The notes under the pieces are model-generated. The model did not search any database. It saw only the letters and a program-made list of their open reading frames with translations, and had not been told where the DNA came from. Of a stretch of DNA of 13,135 bases, positions 6,833-12,691 are shown piece by piece; position 1 is the stretch's first letter; each line of letters begins with the position of its first letter. The DNA comes from Candidatus Bathyarchaeota archaeon. Its GTDB lineage: Archaea > Thermoproteota > Bathyarchaeia > Bathyarchaeales > B26-1. The DNA lies in the NCBI GenBank assembly GCA_003662645.1, contig QMYL01000005.1, forward strand, positions 1-13,135, read 5' to 3'. Made by a program: the position numbers and the translations under genes.

Positions 6833-8794
6833 ATGACTAATATTAAGATTGGTAGGAAAATGATGTTAAGTTTAGCTGCATCATCACTAATTCTTCTATC
6901 TCTATTGCTCGTGATTTGTATACCGAGTTACGCCGTGAAGCCGGGTATGTCGAAGGGGCATAAGGTAAGATGTGAGAAGGTGAAGGCTGGCCTCTATACG
7001 GTCACGGCTGAGAATATCACCGTTAAGGTCTCCAGCGGGATAATCCCACACTTCCACTTCTGGTATACGGAGGATAACAGCACGGTCTATCATGTGAAGT
7101 TTGTGCAGTTGGCCGAGTTCATCGATGGAAATAACGATTCAGCTTTCCAACATAATGAGACCGTTAGGCCGACCGATACGGGGCCGGGCCTGTTCCATAC
7201 ACCAATCTTCTCCTTCTCCGAAGGCGCGAGGGGGTGGAACTTCAGCGGTTTCTATAACATAACATCGGATGAGGCGATCCTCGGCGTCGGCTTCAACTTC
7301 ACTCTGAATGGAACAAGGTCACCGATCTTTAGGGACTTGTACATAGAACTCAGATGCAGAATATACCTAAATGATACACGACTCAACGTCACCGCGAATG
7401 ATCAAGCCGTATACTATAACATGACCGGAGGGGCTGAGCTCAAGGTTGACGTTGTTATAAAGAACTGGCCGTGGTTGACGGATCACAGTATGCTGGCTCT
7501 CAGGTGGGATATAAGCTGGGAGAGTGGGCCGAAGGCTGGGGAGCGCCACGAACCCTTCATCAGGGGGCATAGGGTTGATGTATCAAGGAATATGACTATT
7601 GAGCGTCGAATTGAGGCTCCACCCCACGCCAATGAGACCTCGGTTGTATTCCGTGGAGTTAAGACGAACCGGACCAGAGCGCACTTTGACTCGTTGGTTA
7701 AGGCTAAGGTATTTAATGGAACGGCTGAGGGTTTGGTCAATGTTACAGCCTCCTATCGGACGGATGGTGAAGCCCTCCGGTTCTACATCTGCTATCCATA
7801 CTTCGGGAGTAATACCTTAGAGCATGATCCGAGCATGGGCGTCTACCCGACCACCCTTGAGGTGCTGCCGGTTCCGTCGCCGAATATCCCGGGTATCCCA
7901 GCGGATACCGTGACCTATAACCATTCTAAGGTTGTACCTAAGATGTTCGTTGGGGAGGTTCAGGCTAATAGAATGACGGTACTCCTATTCCGAAATGTCA
8001 TCCTGACGGTAAACTCGAGTAGGTGTCTACGGCTAAATCTAACGGTCAGCTCTAGGGTTGTGATGCATTACCTAATCTTAGACCTGAAACCGGGTGAGTC
8101 CCTAAACCTGATGATGAACATGACCGTCTCCACGCCGGAGGGTGTAAGGAAGCTTGATAGAGATATAGGAATCTACTTGGATATCAGGCATAACGCGACT
8201 TTGAGGGTCAATGCAACCCTAAGGTTATACATAAATAAGACGGCCTTAGAGTCCGAACTCGGCAGGTCGATAAACGCCTCCAGGCTCAGTTGGGTGTACT
8301 GGAACGGCTCGAGCTGGATCTTGGTGCCGAGCTGGATGGATGCGGATGGCTACCTAACGGCCCACGTCACGCACCTCTCGGTCTGGTCCATCGTTGAGGT
8401 GGTTCCGTTAAAGGTGACAGCTCAGCTATCACCTGAGGTTGTGACTGTGGGAGAGCCCGTAACGGTGTCTGCGGTTGTGAAGGATGAGGAGGGGAACCCG
8501 GTGGCGGATGTGAGGGTTACAGTTAGGCTTGGCGGGAAGATAGTGCAGCTGACAGATAAGGGCAATGGGAACTATGAGGGAACCATCGATACAACTGGGC
8601 TGGCTGAGGGAACCTATGATATCGTCATTAGAGCTGAGAAGGGTGGGTATACCTCGCACCAGACATCCAAGACGGTGACCGTTAAGATGAAGGAGGCTAT
8701 GCCTCTAACGTCTCTGGTATTGTACGGGTGCATAGCGGCTGTCGTCATCATCGTGGTGGTAGTGATACTCTACAAGTTGAGGACTAGGGCCTAA
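6833..8794 (+). CDS. Secreted, membrane-anchored, probably N-glycosylated cell-surface protein with C-terminal Ig-like domain
   Basis: A 653-residue surface protein. Residues 1-34 are a signal peptide: basic start (KIGRK), a hydrophobic core LLSLLLVICI, and a cleavage-like SYA. By eye I count about 24 N-x-S/T sequons, all within residues 60-495, which suggests dense N-glycosylation. Residues about 488-521 (WVYWNGSSWILVPSW to THLSVWSIVE) resemble the short repeat seen before the anchor in many archaeal surface proteins. Residues about 526-618 form an Ig/invasin-like beta-sandwich (TVGEPVTVSAVVKDEEGNPV ending TKTV-type strand) without sequons. A single transmembrane helix at about 628-647 is followed by a basic tail (YKLRTRA), so the protein is anchored with the bulk outside. 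The start ATG 6833 has a ribosome site at 6817-6825. No catalytic motif is visible; S-layer-associated or adhesive roles are possible. Confidence 0.85.
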   Translation: MTNIKIGRKMMLSLAASSLILLSLLLVICIPSYAVKPGMSKGHKVRCEKVKAGLYTVTAENITVKVSSGIIPHFHFWYTEDNSTVYHVKFVQLAEFIDGNNDSAFQHNETVRPTDTGPGLFHTPIFSFSEGARGWNFSGFYNITSDEAILGVGFNFTLNGTRSPIFRDLYIELRCRIYLNDTRLNVTANDQAVYYNMTGGAELKVDVVIKNWPWLTDHSMLALRWDISWESGPKAGERHEPFIRGHRVDVSRNMTIERRIEAPPHANETSVVFRGVKTNRTRAHFDSLVKAKVFNGTAEGLVNVTASYRTDGEALRFYICYPYFGSNTLEHDPSMGVYPTTLEVLPVPSPNIPGIPADTVTYNHSKVVPKMFVGEVQANRMTVLLFRNVILTVNSSRCLRLNLTVSSRVVMHYLILDLKPGESLNLMMNMTVSTPEGVRKLDRDIGIYLDIRHNATLRVNATLRLYINKTALESELGRSINASRLSWVYWNGSSWILVPSWMDADGYLTAHVTHLSVWSIVEVVPLKVTAQLSPEVVTVGEPVTVSAVVKDEEGNPVADVRVTVRLGGKIVQLTDKGNGNYEGTIDTTGLAEGTYDIVIRAEKGGYTSHQTSKTVTVKMKEAMPLTSLVLYGCIAAVVIIVVVVILYKLRTRA

Positions 8795-8804
8795 ACGCCC
8801 ATTT

Positions 8805-9752
8805 TTAAGCCTTCTCAGTTTTTATGTTCATCCCCTTGGCCTTCCTTACGAGTTCAACCCTCCTGCAGAAGGCACAGACGTCGGATGAGGATGGATAGCC
8901 ACAGATCCTGCACCTTCTATACTTAGGCTTCTCAATCGCCTCTTCGAGTATCGGTATCAGTTTGAGGAAGTTCCTCAACATCTGGTGTCTGAAGTTTGGG
9001 TTTCTCTTAGATAGAAACTCGAGTATCTCCCTATTCCTTGATATCCTCTCCTTATGTGCATGTGGGCAGTTCTCCTCCCTGAATGGGAGGTCGGAGTAGA
9101 GGCAGTAGAGTAGATTCTCATCCTCTGGAGTCGTAATTAAGGGTTTAACCTTTAAAGTCTGGTTCGGCTCCACCGGTTCAAGGACGGGCCTCAACCTAAC
9201 AAGTTGAGACCAATTGCCGGAGAAGAAGTTATTCAACATCACCCCGACGATGTCGTCTAGGTTGTGGCCGGTTGCCAGAACCTTCACGCCGACCCTCCCA
9301 GCCAGGACCTCGAAGATGTGTCTCTTCACCGTTCCACAGGCGGAGCATATCTTTCGTCGGTAAATAGTCCTCTTGAAATCGTCTATCGTGAAGCCCAGCT
9401 CCTCCTTTAGATCATAGACCTCGAGTTCAACATCTAGGACTTCTGTTAGTTTCTCGACCTTCTCTCTACACTCCTCGGAGTAGCCCTCGATTCCTAGATC
9501 GACGTGCAAGGCGACGAACTCCATGTTTGGGAAGGCCTCCTTCAGTCCGTGTAGGAGGGCTGTGCTGTCCTTACCCCCTGAAACCGCAACTCCGACGCGG
9601 TCGTCGGTTCTGAACATTCTGAACTCCTCTACTGTCCGCTTTATCCTCTTAACATAGAAGTCCCTGAAGCATTCTGGGCATAGGCTCAACCTTGCGTATG
9701 GTATATATACCTCCGCGTCGGCTGAGCCGCAACGTCGGCATGGGATGGGCAT
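8805..9752 (-). CDS. ttuA: TtuA/NcsA-type tRNA 2-thiouridine synthetase (PP-loop ATPase)
   Basis: Adenylates a uridine of tRNA and replaces oxygen by sulfur; in thermophiles TtuA acts at U54, related NcsA/Ncs6 at the wobble base, and I cannot tell which here. From ATG 9752 (315 residues): N-terminal zinc knuckle C5/C8 and C25/C28; PP-loop SGGKDS at 58-63; catalytic [4Fe-4S] cysteines C136 and C139 (ICSACGTVKRH) plus C229 (ENCPHA); ATGHNLDD at 160-167; and a C-terminal zinc knuckle C281/C284 with C293/C296. All expected ligands are present. The TTG at 9761 would add three residues and has no better ribosome site. The gene begins 32 bases after nikR on the same strand and probably shares its transcript. 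It converges on the surface-protein gene with only 10 bases between the stops. Confidence 0.92.
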   Translation of the reverse strand: MPIPCRRCGSADAEVYIPYARLSLCPECFRDFYVKRIKRTVEEFRMFRTDDRVGVAVSGGKDSTALLHGLKEAFPNMEFVALHVDLGIEGYSEECREKVEKLTEVLDVELEVYDLKEELGFTIDDFKRTIYRRKICSACGTVKRHIFEVLAGRVGVKVLATGHNLDDIVGVMLNNFFSGNWSQLVRLRPVLEPVEPNQTLKVKPLITTPEDENLLYCLYSDLPFREENCPHAHKERISRNREILEFLSKRNPNFRHQMLRNFLKLIPILEEAIEKPKYRRCRICGYPSSSDVCAFCRRVELVRKAKGMNIKTEKA

Positions 9753-9784
9753 CTTAATCAACCATGGAGGCTCTTATTCAATGT

Positions 9785-10189
9785 TTAGGGCGTGATCGGT
9801 GTAACCGTATACTTCACCTGTTGGACTCCCCTTATCGCCCTTATCCTGCCTATGAAGTTCAGGACCTCATCGGCTTCACCCTGAGTTATGAATATCTCTA
9901 AGCAGTATGTCTTTCCGATATGGACATGCATGTTGCCGAAGACCAGTTCGTCGTGTTCATGTCTGAGCCTCATAAGCCTCTCGTCGACATCGCGCCGTTC
10001 ATGCCTAGAGATAACCGTTATGGTAGCTGTAACCCTACCCTTCTCAAACCTTCCGAGTTCATATTCCGATAAGAAGTCTCTAACAGCATCCCTGATGAGC
10101 TCTGAGCGGCTTGAGTATCCCCTCTCCCTCATGAGTGCATCTATCTTCTTCAATAACTCCGATGTAAGAGAGATGCTGACGATCGGCAT
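9785..10189 (-). CDS. nikR: NikR-type nickel-responsive regulator
   Basis: A DNA-binding repressor or activator that responds to Ni(II). Residues 1-45 are a ribbon-helix-helix domain (strand VSISLTSELLKKID, helices with GYSSRSELIRDAV). Residues about 52-134 are the ACT-like metal-binding, tetramerising domain. The square-planar nickel ligands of E. coli NikR (H76, H87, H89, C95) all have counterparts: H77 in RLRHEHDE, H88 and H90 in NMHVHIG and C96 in TYCLEI, with the same 11-residue spacing from H77 to H88. The length of 134 matches the family. Its ATG is preceded by a box A that overlaps a 21-base inverted repeat, pointing to autoregulation or control by the neighbouring HTH protein. Targets may include the LarE/FdhD unit about 800 bases away; that is inference. 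Confidence 0.94.
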   Translation of the reverse strand: MPIVSISLTSELLKKIDALMRERGYSSRSELIRDAVRDFLSEYELGRFEKGRVTATITVISRHERRDVDERLMRLRHEHDELVFGNMHVHIGKTYCLEIFITQGEADEVLNFIGRIRAIRGVQQVKYTVTPITP

Positions 10190-10212
10190 AATTAATAAAA
10201 CGTAGCCATAGT

Positions 10213-10233
10213 ATTTAATAAATTCTATTAAAT
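10213..10233 (-). promoter_or_regulatory. nikR promoter with 21-bp inverted repeat
   Basis: The plus-strand sequence has arms ATTTAATA and TATTAAAT (8 of 8 bases paired) around the spacer AATTC. On the minus strand it contains box A-like TTTATTAAAT about 26-30 bases before the nikR ATG at 10189, so the transcript would start at or next to the ATG. A palindrome covering box A is a typical repressor site. Because it is A/T-only in the arms, chance pairing is possible. Confidence 0.5.
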
Positions 10234-10289
10234 CATGCGTCTTTTCATTGTTGAGTTAATAGCGTGGAATGATGTGGTTTAGGTAAGCC

Positions 10290-10628
10290 CTACCTTTCAC
10301 CTCGTAGAGCTTTACATAGATTGCAGAGGCCGGTCGTAACATCCTCGGAGTCCATGCTTCCTTCAGCTATGCCCCTCGCTATCCTGCTGGTCACGCTCCT
10401 GATGATCTCCATCGACTCCTCAAAGCGGTTTATACCCCCATATCCACGCTTAGATTGGATGTATTGGCTAACCGCAGCTTGGGTTGTTCCGAGTTTCTCG
10501 GCGACCTCTACCTGTGTGAAGTTGTACCTCTCGATTAGCTCCTTTGCGATGAGCGCCCTGAAGATGGGTAGAAGATACCTTGCAGTTGTCTCGCATGGAG
10601 GTCGCAAAGTTACCACCTTAATACGCAT
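10290..10628 (-). CDS. HTH transcriptional regulator with C-terminal CxxC
   Basis: A 112-residue archaeal regulator. The helix-turn-helix lies at about residues 36-62 (NFTQVEVAEKLGTTQAAVSQYIQSKRG), an XRE-like fold. Flanking features are an early PPCE motif (C12), a helix LPIFRALIAKELIERY, and a C-terminal LCNLCK with C104 and C107. Proteins of this type, including the DNA-binding part of the archaeal thiamine regulator ThiR, share PCE plus CxxC, as I recall; here no ThiN domain is attached. The cysteines could hold a metal or a redox-sensitive cluster (inference). The ATG at 10628 is the longest choice. A TTATAAA box at 10642-10648 would put the transcript start near 10619, and AGGTGG precedes TTG 10607, so the true start may be TTG 10607 (M-RPPCE). 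It precedes nikR by 100 bases on the same strand. Confidence 0.85.
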   Translation of the reverse strand: MRIKVVTLRPPCETTARYLLPIFRALIAKELIERYNFTQVEVAEKLGTTQAAVSQYIQSKRGYGGINRFEESMEIIRSVTSRIARGIAEGSMDSEDVTTGLCNLCKALRGER

Positions 10629-10641
10629 AACTGATGGATTG

Positions 10642-10648
10642 TTTATAA
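10642..10648 (-). promoter_or_regulatory. Box A before the HTH regulator
   Basis: Minus-strand TTATAAA lies only 13 bases before the ATG at 10628, too close for transcription to begin ahead of that codon. With the usual 24-27 base distance the start falls near 10619, ahead of GTG 10616 and TTG 10607. A second, weaker A/T element near 10660 could still serve the ATG. Confidence 0.35.
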
Positions 10649-10658
10649 GATCTCCGTC

Positions 10659-10881
10659 TTAAGTCTCTAAACACGGGTCTATCTCTATGTTCCTTAGACT
10701 TCCGCTAATCGGGGTGACTAGTTCTTCAAGTTTCCTTATGGACTCGTTCATCTTTATCCTCACCGAAGGCTATAACGTCGATCGGTAGACTTCTATCCTT
10801 TAGTATTCCCGACCAATGGCGAGTATCTCGGTGTATATCCTCAACAGTCTTCTTCTCCGGGGAATCGCGGCCTATTCTCAT
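10659..10881 (-). pseudogene. Unrecognised small gene, probably frameshifted
   Basis: The 322-base gap between the HTH and LarE genes holds two overlapping minus-strand frames that read like one protein. Frame one runs from ATG 10881 to TGA 10726: 51 residues, beginning MRIGRDSPEKKTVEDIHRD and containing HWSGILKDRSLPIDVIAFGE. Frame two, from ATG 10751 to TAA 10659, gives 30 residues, MNESIRKLEELVTPISGSLR and on to DPCLET. A single frame change near 10750 would join them into about 75-80 residues. A TTTATA element at 10901-10906 lies 25 bases before ATG 10881, the spacing of a leaderless archaeal gene. I do not recognise the family. It could be an intact 51-residue protein, a broken small gene, or two overlapping small genes. 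Confidence 0.4.
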
Positions 10882-10931
10882 AACTTCTTTGATGATGCGG
10901 TATAAAGCTTTTCACGGATGCTTAGGTGCAA

Positions 10932-10970
10932 TAACTTTTATTAGAGATGGATGTTACGATTCTCGGGGAG
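10932..10970 (+). promoter_or_regulatory. Box A and ribosome site of larE
   Basis: AACTTTTATTAG around 10933-10944 is a box A candidate with an expected transcript start near 10965. GGGGAG at 10965-10970 lies 10 bases before ATG 10981. A transcript starting there would exclude the upstream in-frame ATG at 10951, which is why 10981 is taken as the start of the LarE gene. Confidence 0.4.
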
Positions 10971-10980
10971 ACTGCTTTCT

Positions 10981-11808
10981 ATGGCAACCTTGGATGAGAA
11001 GCTTGTTAGGTTGAGGGGATTCATATCCGAGAAGGGGAGGAACGGGGTAGTCATAGCTTTCTCTGGTGGGTTGGACAGCTCGACGCTGGCTTACATCTGC
11101 TACCAAATCCTTGGGGAGAAGGCCGCAGCCGTAACCGCCGTCTCACCCATATATCCACCATGGGAGCTCGAGGACGCTAAGAGGATAGCCGAGGAGATAG
11201 GGATAAAACACATACTCATAGAGACCAACGAGCTGGAGGATGAGAATTTTGTTAGAAACCCCGAAGACCGTTGCTACTACTGCAAGAGTAGACTACTTGA
11301 CTCCCTGCAGAGGGTGGCGGAGGAGCTCGGCTTCGGAGCGATCTTTGAGGGTACAAACTACTCAGACCTAAACGGTCATAGGCCGGGCTTCAAAGCTGTG
11401 AGGGAGAGGGAAAACGTCTACAGCCCATGGGTGGAGAACGGGTTCACGAAGGATGAGATCCGCACACTGGCAAGGAGGTTCAGGCTGTCGGTTAGGGATA
11501 AGCCTCCCCTGGCTTGTTTGGCATCACGCATACCCTTCGGGGAGAGGATAACGGCTAAACGCCTTGAAAGGATTGGTAGGGCTGAGTCTTTAATCAGAGG
11601 TCTAACTGGTGTCCGGCAGGTTAGGGTTAGAGACCACAACGGCTTAGCTAGGATAGAGGTCGGTAGGAACGAGATGGATCTGCTCCTCGATCTTGGGGTT
11701 ATGAGCCGGATAGCTGCCGAGTTGAGGAGGTTGGGCTTCAAGTATGTTGCCCTCGATATGGAGGGTTACAGGACCGGAAGCATGTTATCGACGGTTAGTG
11801 ATGGATAG
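10981..11808 (+). CDS. larE: LarE-type ATP-dependent sulfur transferase (nickel-pincer cofactor synthesis)
   Basis: LarE adenylates the carboxylated pyridine nucleotide made by LarB and installs sulfur, giving the ligand into which LarC inserts nickel for lactate racemase and other LarA-type enzymes. From ATG 10981 (275 residues): PP-loop AFSGGLDSS at 26-34; substrate-region NPEDRCYYCKSRLLDSL at 93-109; EGTNYSDLNGHRPG at 123-136; KPPLACLASRIPFGERI at 174-190; and VRVRDHNGLARIEV near the C-terminus. C98, C101 and C179 form the three-cysteine set of LarE proteins reported to carry a [4Fe-4S] cluster, in contrast to the single sacrificial cysteine of the Lactobacillus enzyme. ATG 10951 would add ten residues but probably lies upstream of the transcript start. 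fdhD follows after 20 bases. larA, larB and larC are not in the window. Confidence 0.9.
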   Translation: MATLDEKLVRLRGFISEKGRNGVVIAFSGGLDSSTLAYICYQILGEKAAAVTAVSPIYPPWELEDAKRIAEEIGIKHILIETNELEDENFVRNPEDRCYYCKSRLLDSLQRVAEELGFGAIFEGTNYSDLNGHRPGFKAVRERENVYSPWVENGFTKDEIRTLARRFRLSVRDKPPLACLASRIPFGERITAKRLERIGRAESLIRGLTGVRQVRVRDHNGLARIEVGRNEMDLLLDLGVMSRIAAELRRLGFKYVALDMEGYRTGSMLSTVSDG

Positions 11809-11828
11809 TCTCGGAGGCGCCTTGATGG

Positions 11829-12590
11829 ATGAGGGAGGAACCCGTAACTGAACGTGAGGTTTTGAGGGTCAACCTCGAGGATGGCTCCATCAAACCGGTA
11901 AGGGATGAGGTGGCTGTTGAGTGTAGAATAGAGTTGTACACAAATGGTAAGCGTCACGCAACACTCCTATCCTCCCCAAGGAAGGTTAGGGAGCTAGCCG
12001 TTGGACGCCTCCTTAGTGAGGGCGTGATAAACGGTCTAGACGAAGTGAAGAGTCTAACAGTATCTGGAGGCAAGGTTCACATTCGGCTGTCAGAGAAGTC
12101 TAAGACACCCCATACCCGGAAGGTTTTTTGGGTGATCGAAGAAACGGCGAAGGTTAGGTTTAACCCAACGGTCATACTCCGCGCCGTTGATGTGTTGAAC
12201 TCTAAGGCCCAGATATTCAGGAGGACTGGTGGAACCCACGCCTCAGCCCTATTAGATCGGAATGGGGAGGTCATCGCCTTCTCGGAGGATGTGAGTAGAC
12301 GTAACGCGGTCGATAAGGTATTGGGTGAGGCCCTCCTGAAGGGTGTAGACTTAAGGGCAACCCTGCTGGCTTCAACTGGGAGGCTCACCTCAGACATGGT
12401 CATGAGGGCTGCCCGAGCTGGGATCTCGGTAATGGTGTCCACCTCGGCTCCAACGGATAGGGGGATAGAGATCGCTGAGGAATTCGGTATAACGCTCATC
12501 GGCTTCACTAGGGGTTCCAAGTTCAACGTATATACGCACCCCGAGGGGGTTCTTGAACGTTCACGAAGTGGAGGTTTAGGGACCTCCTGA
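11829..12590 (+). CDS. fdhD: FdhD-family protein lacking the CxxC sulfur-relay motif
   Basis: FdhD passes sulfur from a cysteine desulfurase to the molybdenum or tungsten bis-pterin cofactor, activating formate dehydrogenase. This 253-residue protein has the family blocks SSPRKVRELAVGRLLSEGVI (48-67), GGTHASALLDRNGEVIAFSE, EDVSRRNAVDKVLGEALLKG, LLASTGRLTSDMVMRAARAG and STSAPTDRGIEIAEEFGITL ending GFTRGSKFNVYTHPEGV. The usual EDVGRHNA reads EDVSRRNA, so Gly and His are changed. The loop near residues 88-102 that should carry CxxC (C121/C124 in E. coli) reads SEKSKTPHTRKVFW; the only cysteine in the protein is C32. ATG 11829 follows a GGAGGCG site 9 bases upstream and lies 20 bases after larE, so they are probably one operon. 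It may bind the cofactor without relaying sulfur (inference). Confidence 0.9.
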   Translation: MREEPVTEREVLRVNLEDGSIKPVRDEVAVECRIELYTNGKRHATLLSSPRKVRELAVGRLLSEGVINGLDEVKSLTVSGGKVHIRLSEKSKTPHTRKVFWVIEETAKVRFNPTVILRAVDVLNSKAQIFRRTGGTHASALLDRNGEVIAFSEDVSRRNAVDKVLGEALLKGVDLRATLLASTGRLTSDMVMRAARAGISVMVSTSAPTDRGIEIAEEFGITLIGFTRGSKFNVYTHPEGVLERSRSGGLGTS

Positions 12591-12610
12591 TTTAGGCCTA
12601 AAGGATTTTA
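12591..12610. promoter_or_regulatory. Palindrome TTTAGGCCTAAA and first copy of a direct repeat
   Basis: A perfect 12-base palindrome starts at the base after the fdhD stop codon (12591-12602). Its right arm runs into CTAAAGGATTTTA (12598-12610), which matches the element at 12646-12659 apart from one inserted and one changed base. With no loop it would make a poor RNA hairpin, so a DNA-binding site is likelier than a terminator. Confidence 0.4.
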
Positions 12611-12645
12611 ATTGCGACCGAAAATAAGATAGTGAATGTAAAACG

Positions 12646-12660
12646 CTAAAAGGCTTTTAG
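12646..12660. promoter_or_regulatory. Inverted repeat CTAAAAG-G-CTTTTAG before the amidohydrolase gene
   Basis: Seven-base arms pair perfectly around one central G. The element overlaps the A/T-rich stretches that could be box A of the downstream gene (transcript start about 12675-12683) and repeats the CTAAAGGATTTTA seen 48 bases upstream. Two similar sites at this distance could be bound together by one dimeric regulator. Confidence 0.4.
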
Positions 12661-12691
12661 GACTGGAAGCTTGGATCCGGGAGGGTGAGAG

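Noticed and set aside
10321..10662. 113-residue plus-strand open frame opposite the HTH regulator
   Set aside because: It mirrors the helix-turn-helix coding region and lacks translation signals.
12080..12180. A hidden frameshift that would restore the FdhD CxxC
   Set aside because: There is no cysteine codon in any forward frame from 12091 to 12180, and the frame is continuous on both sides.
12591..12602. TTTAGGCCTAAA as an RNA hairpin terminator of fdhD
   Set aside because: There is no loop and no clear T run, and a second similar dyad lies downstream; a DNA-binding site is the better reading.
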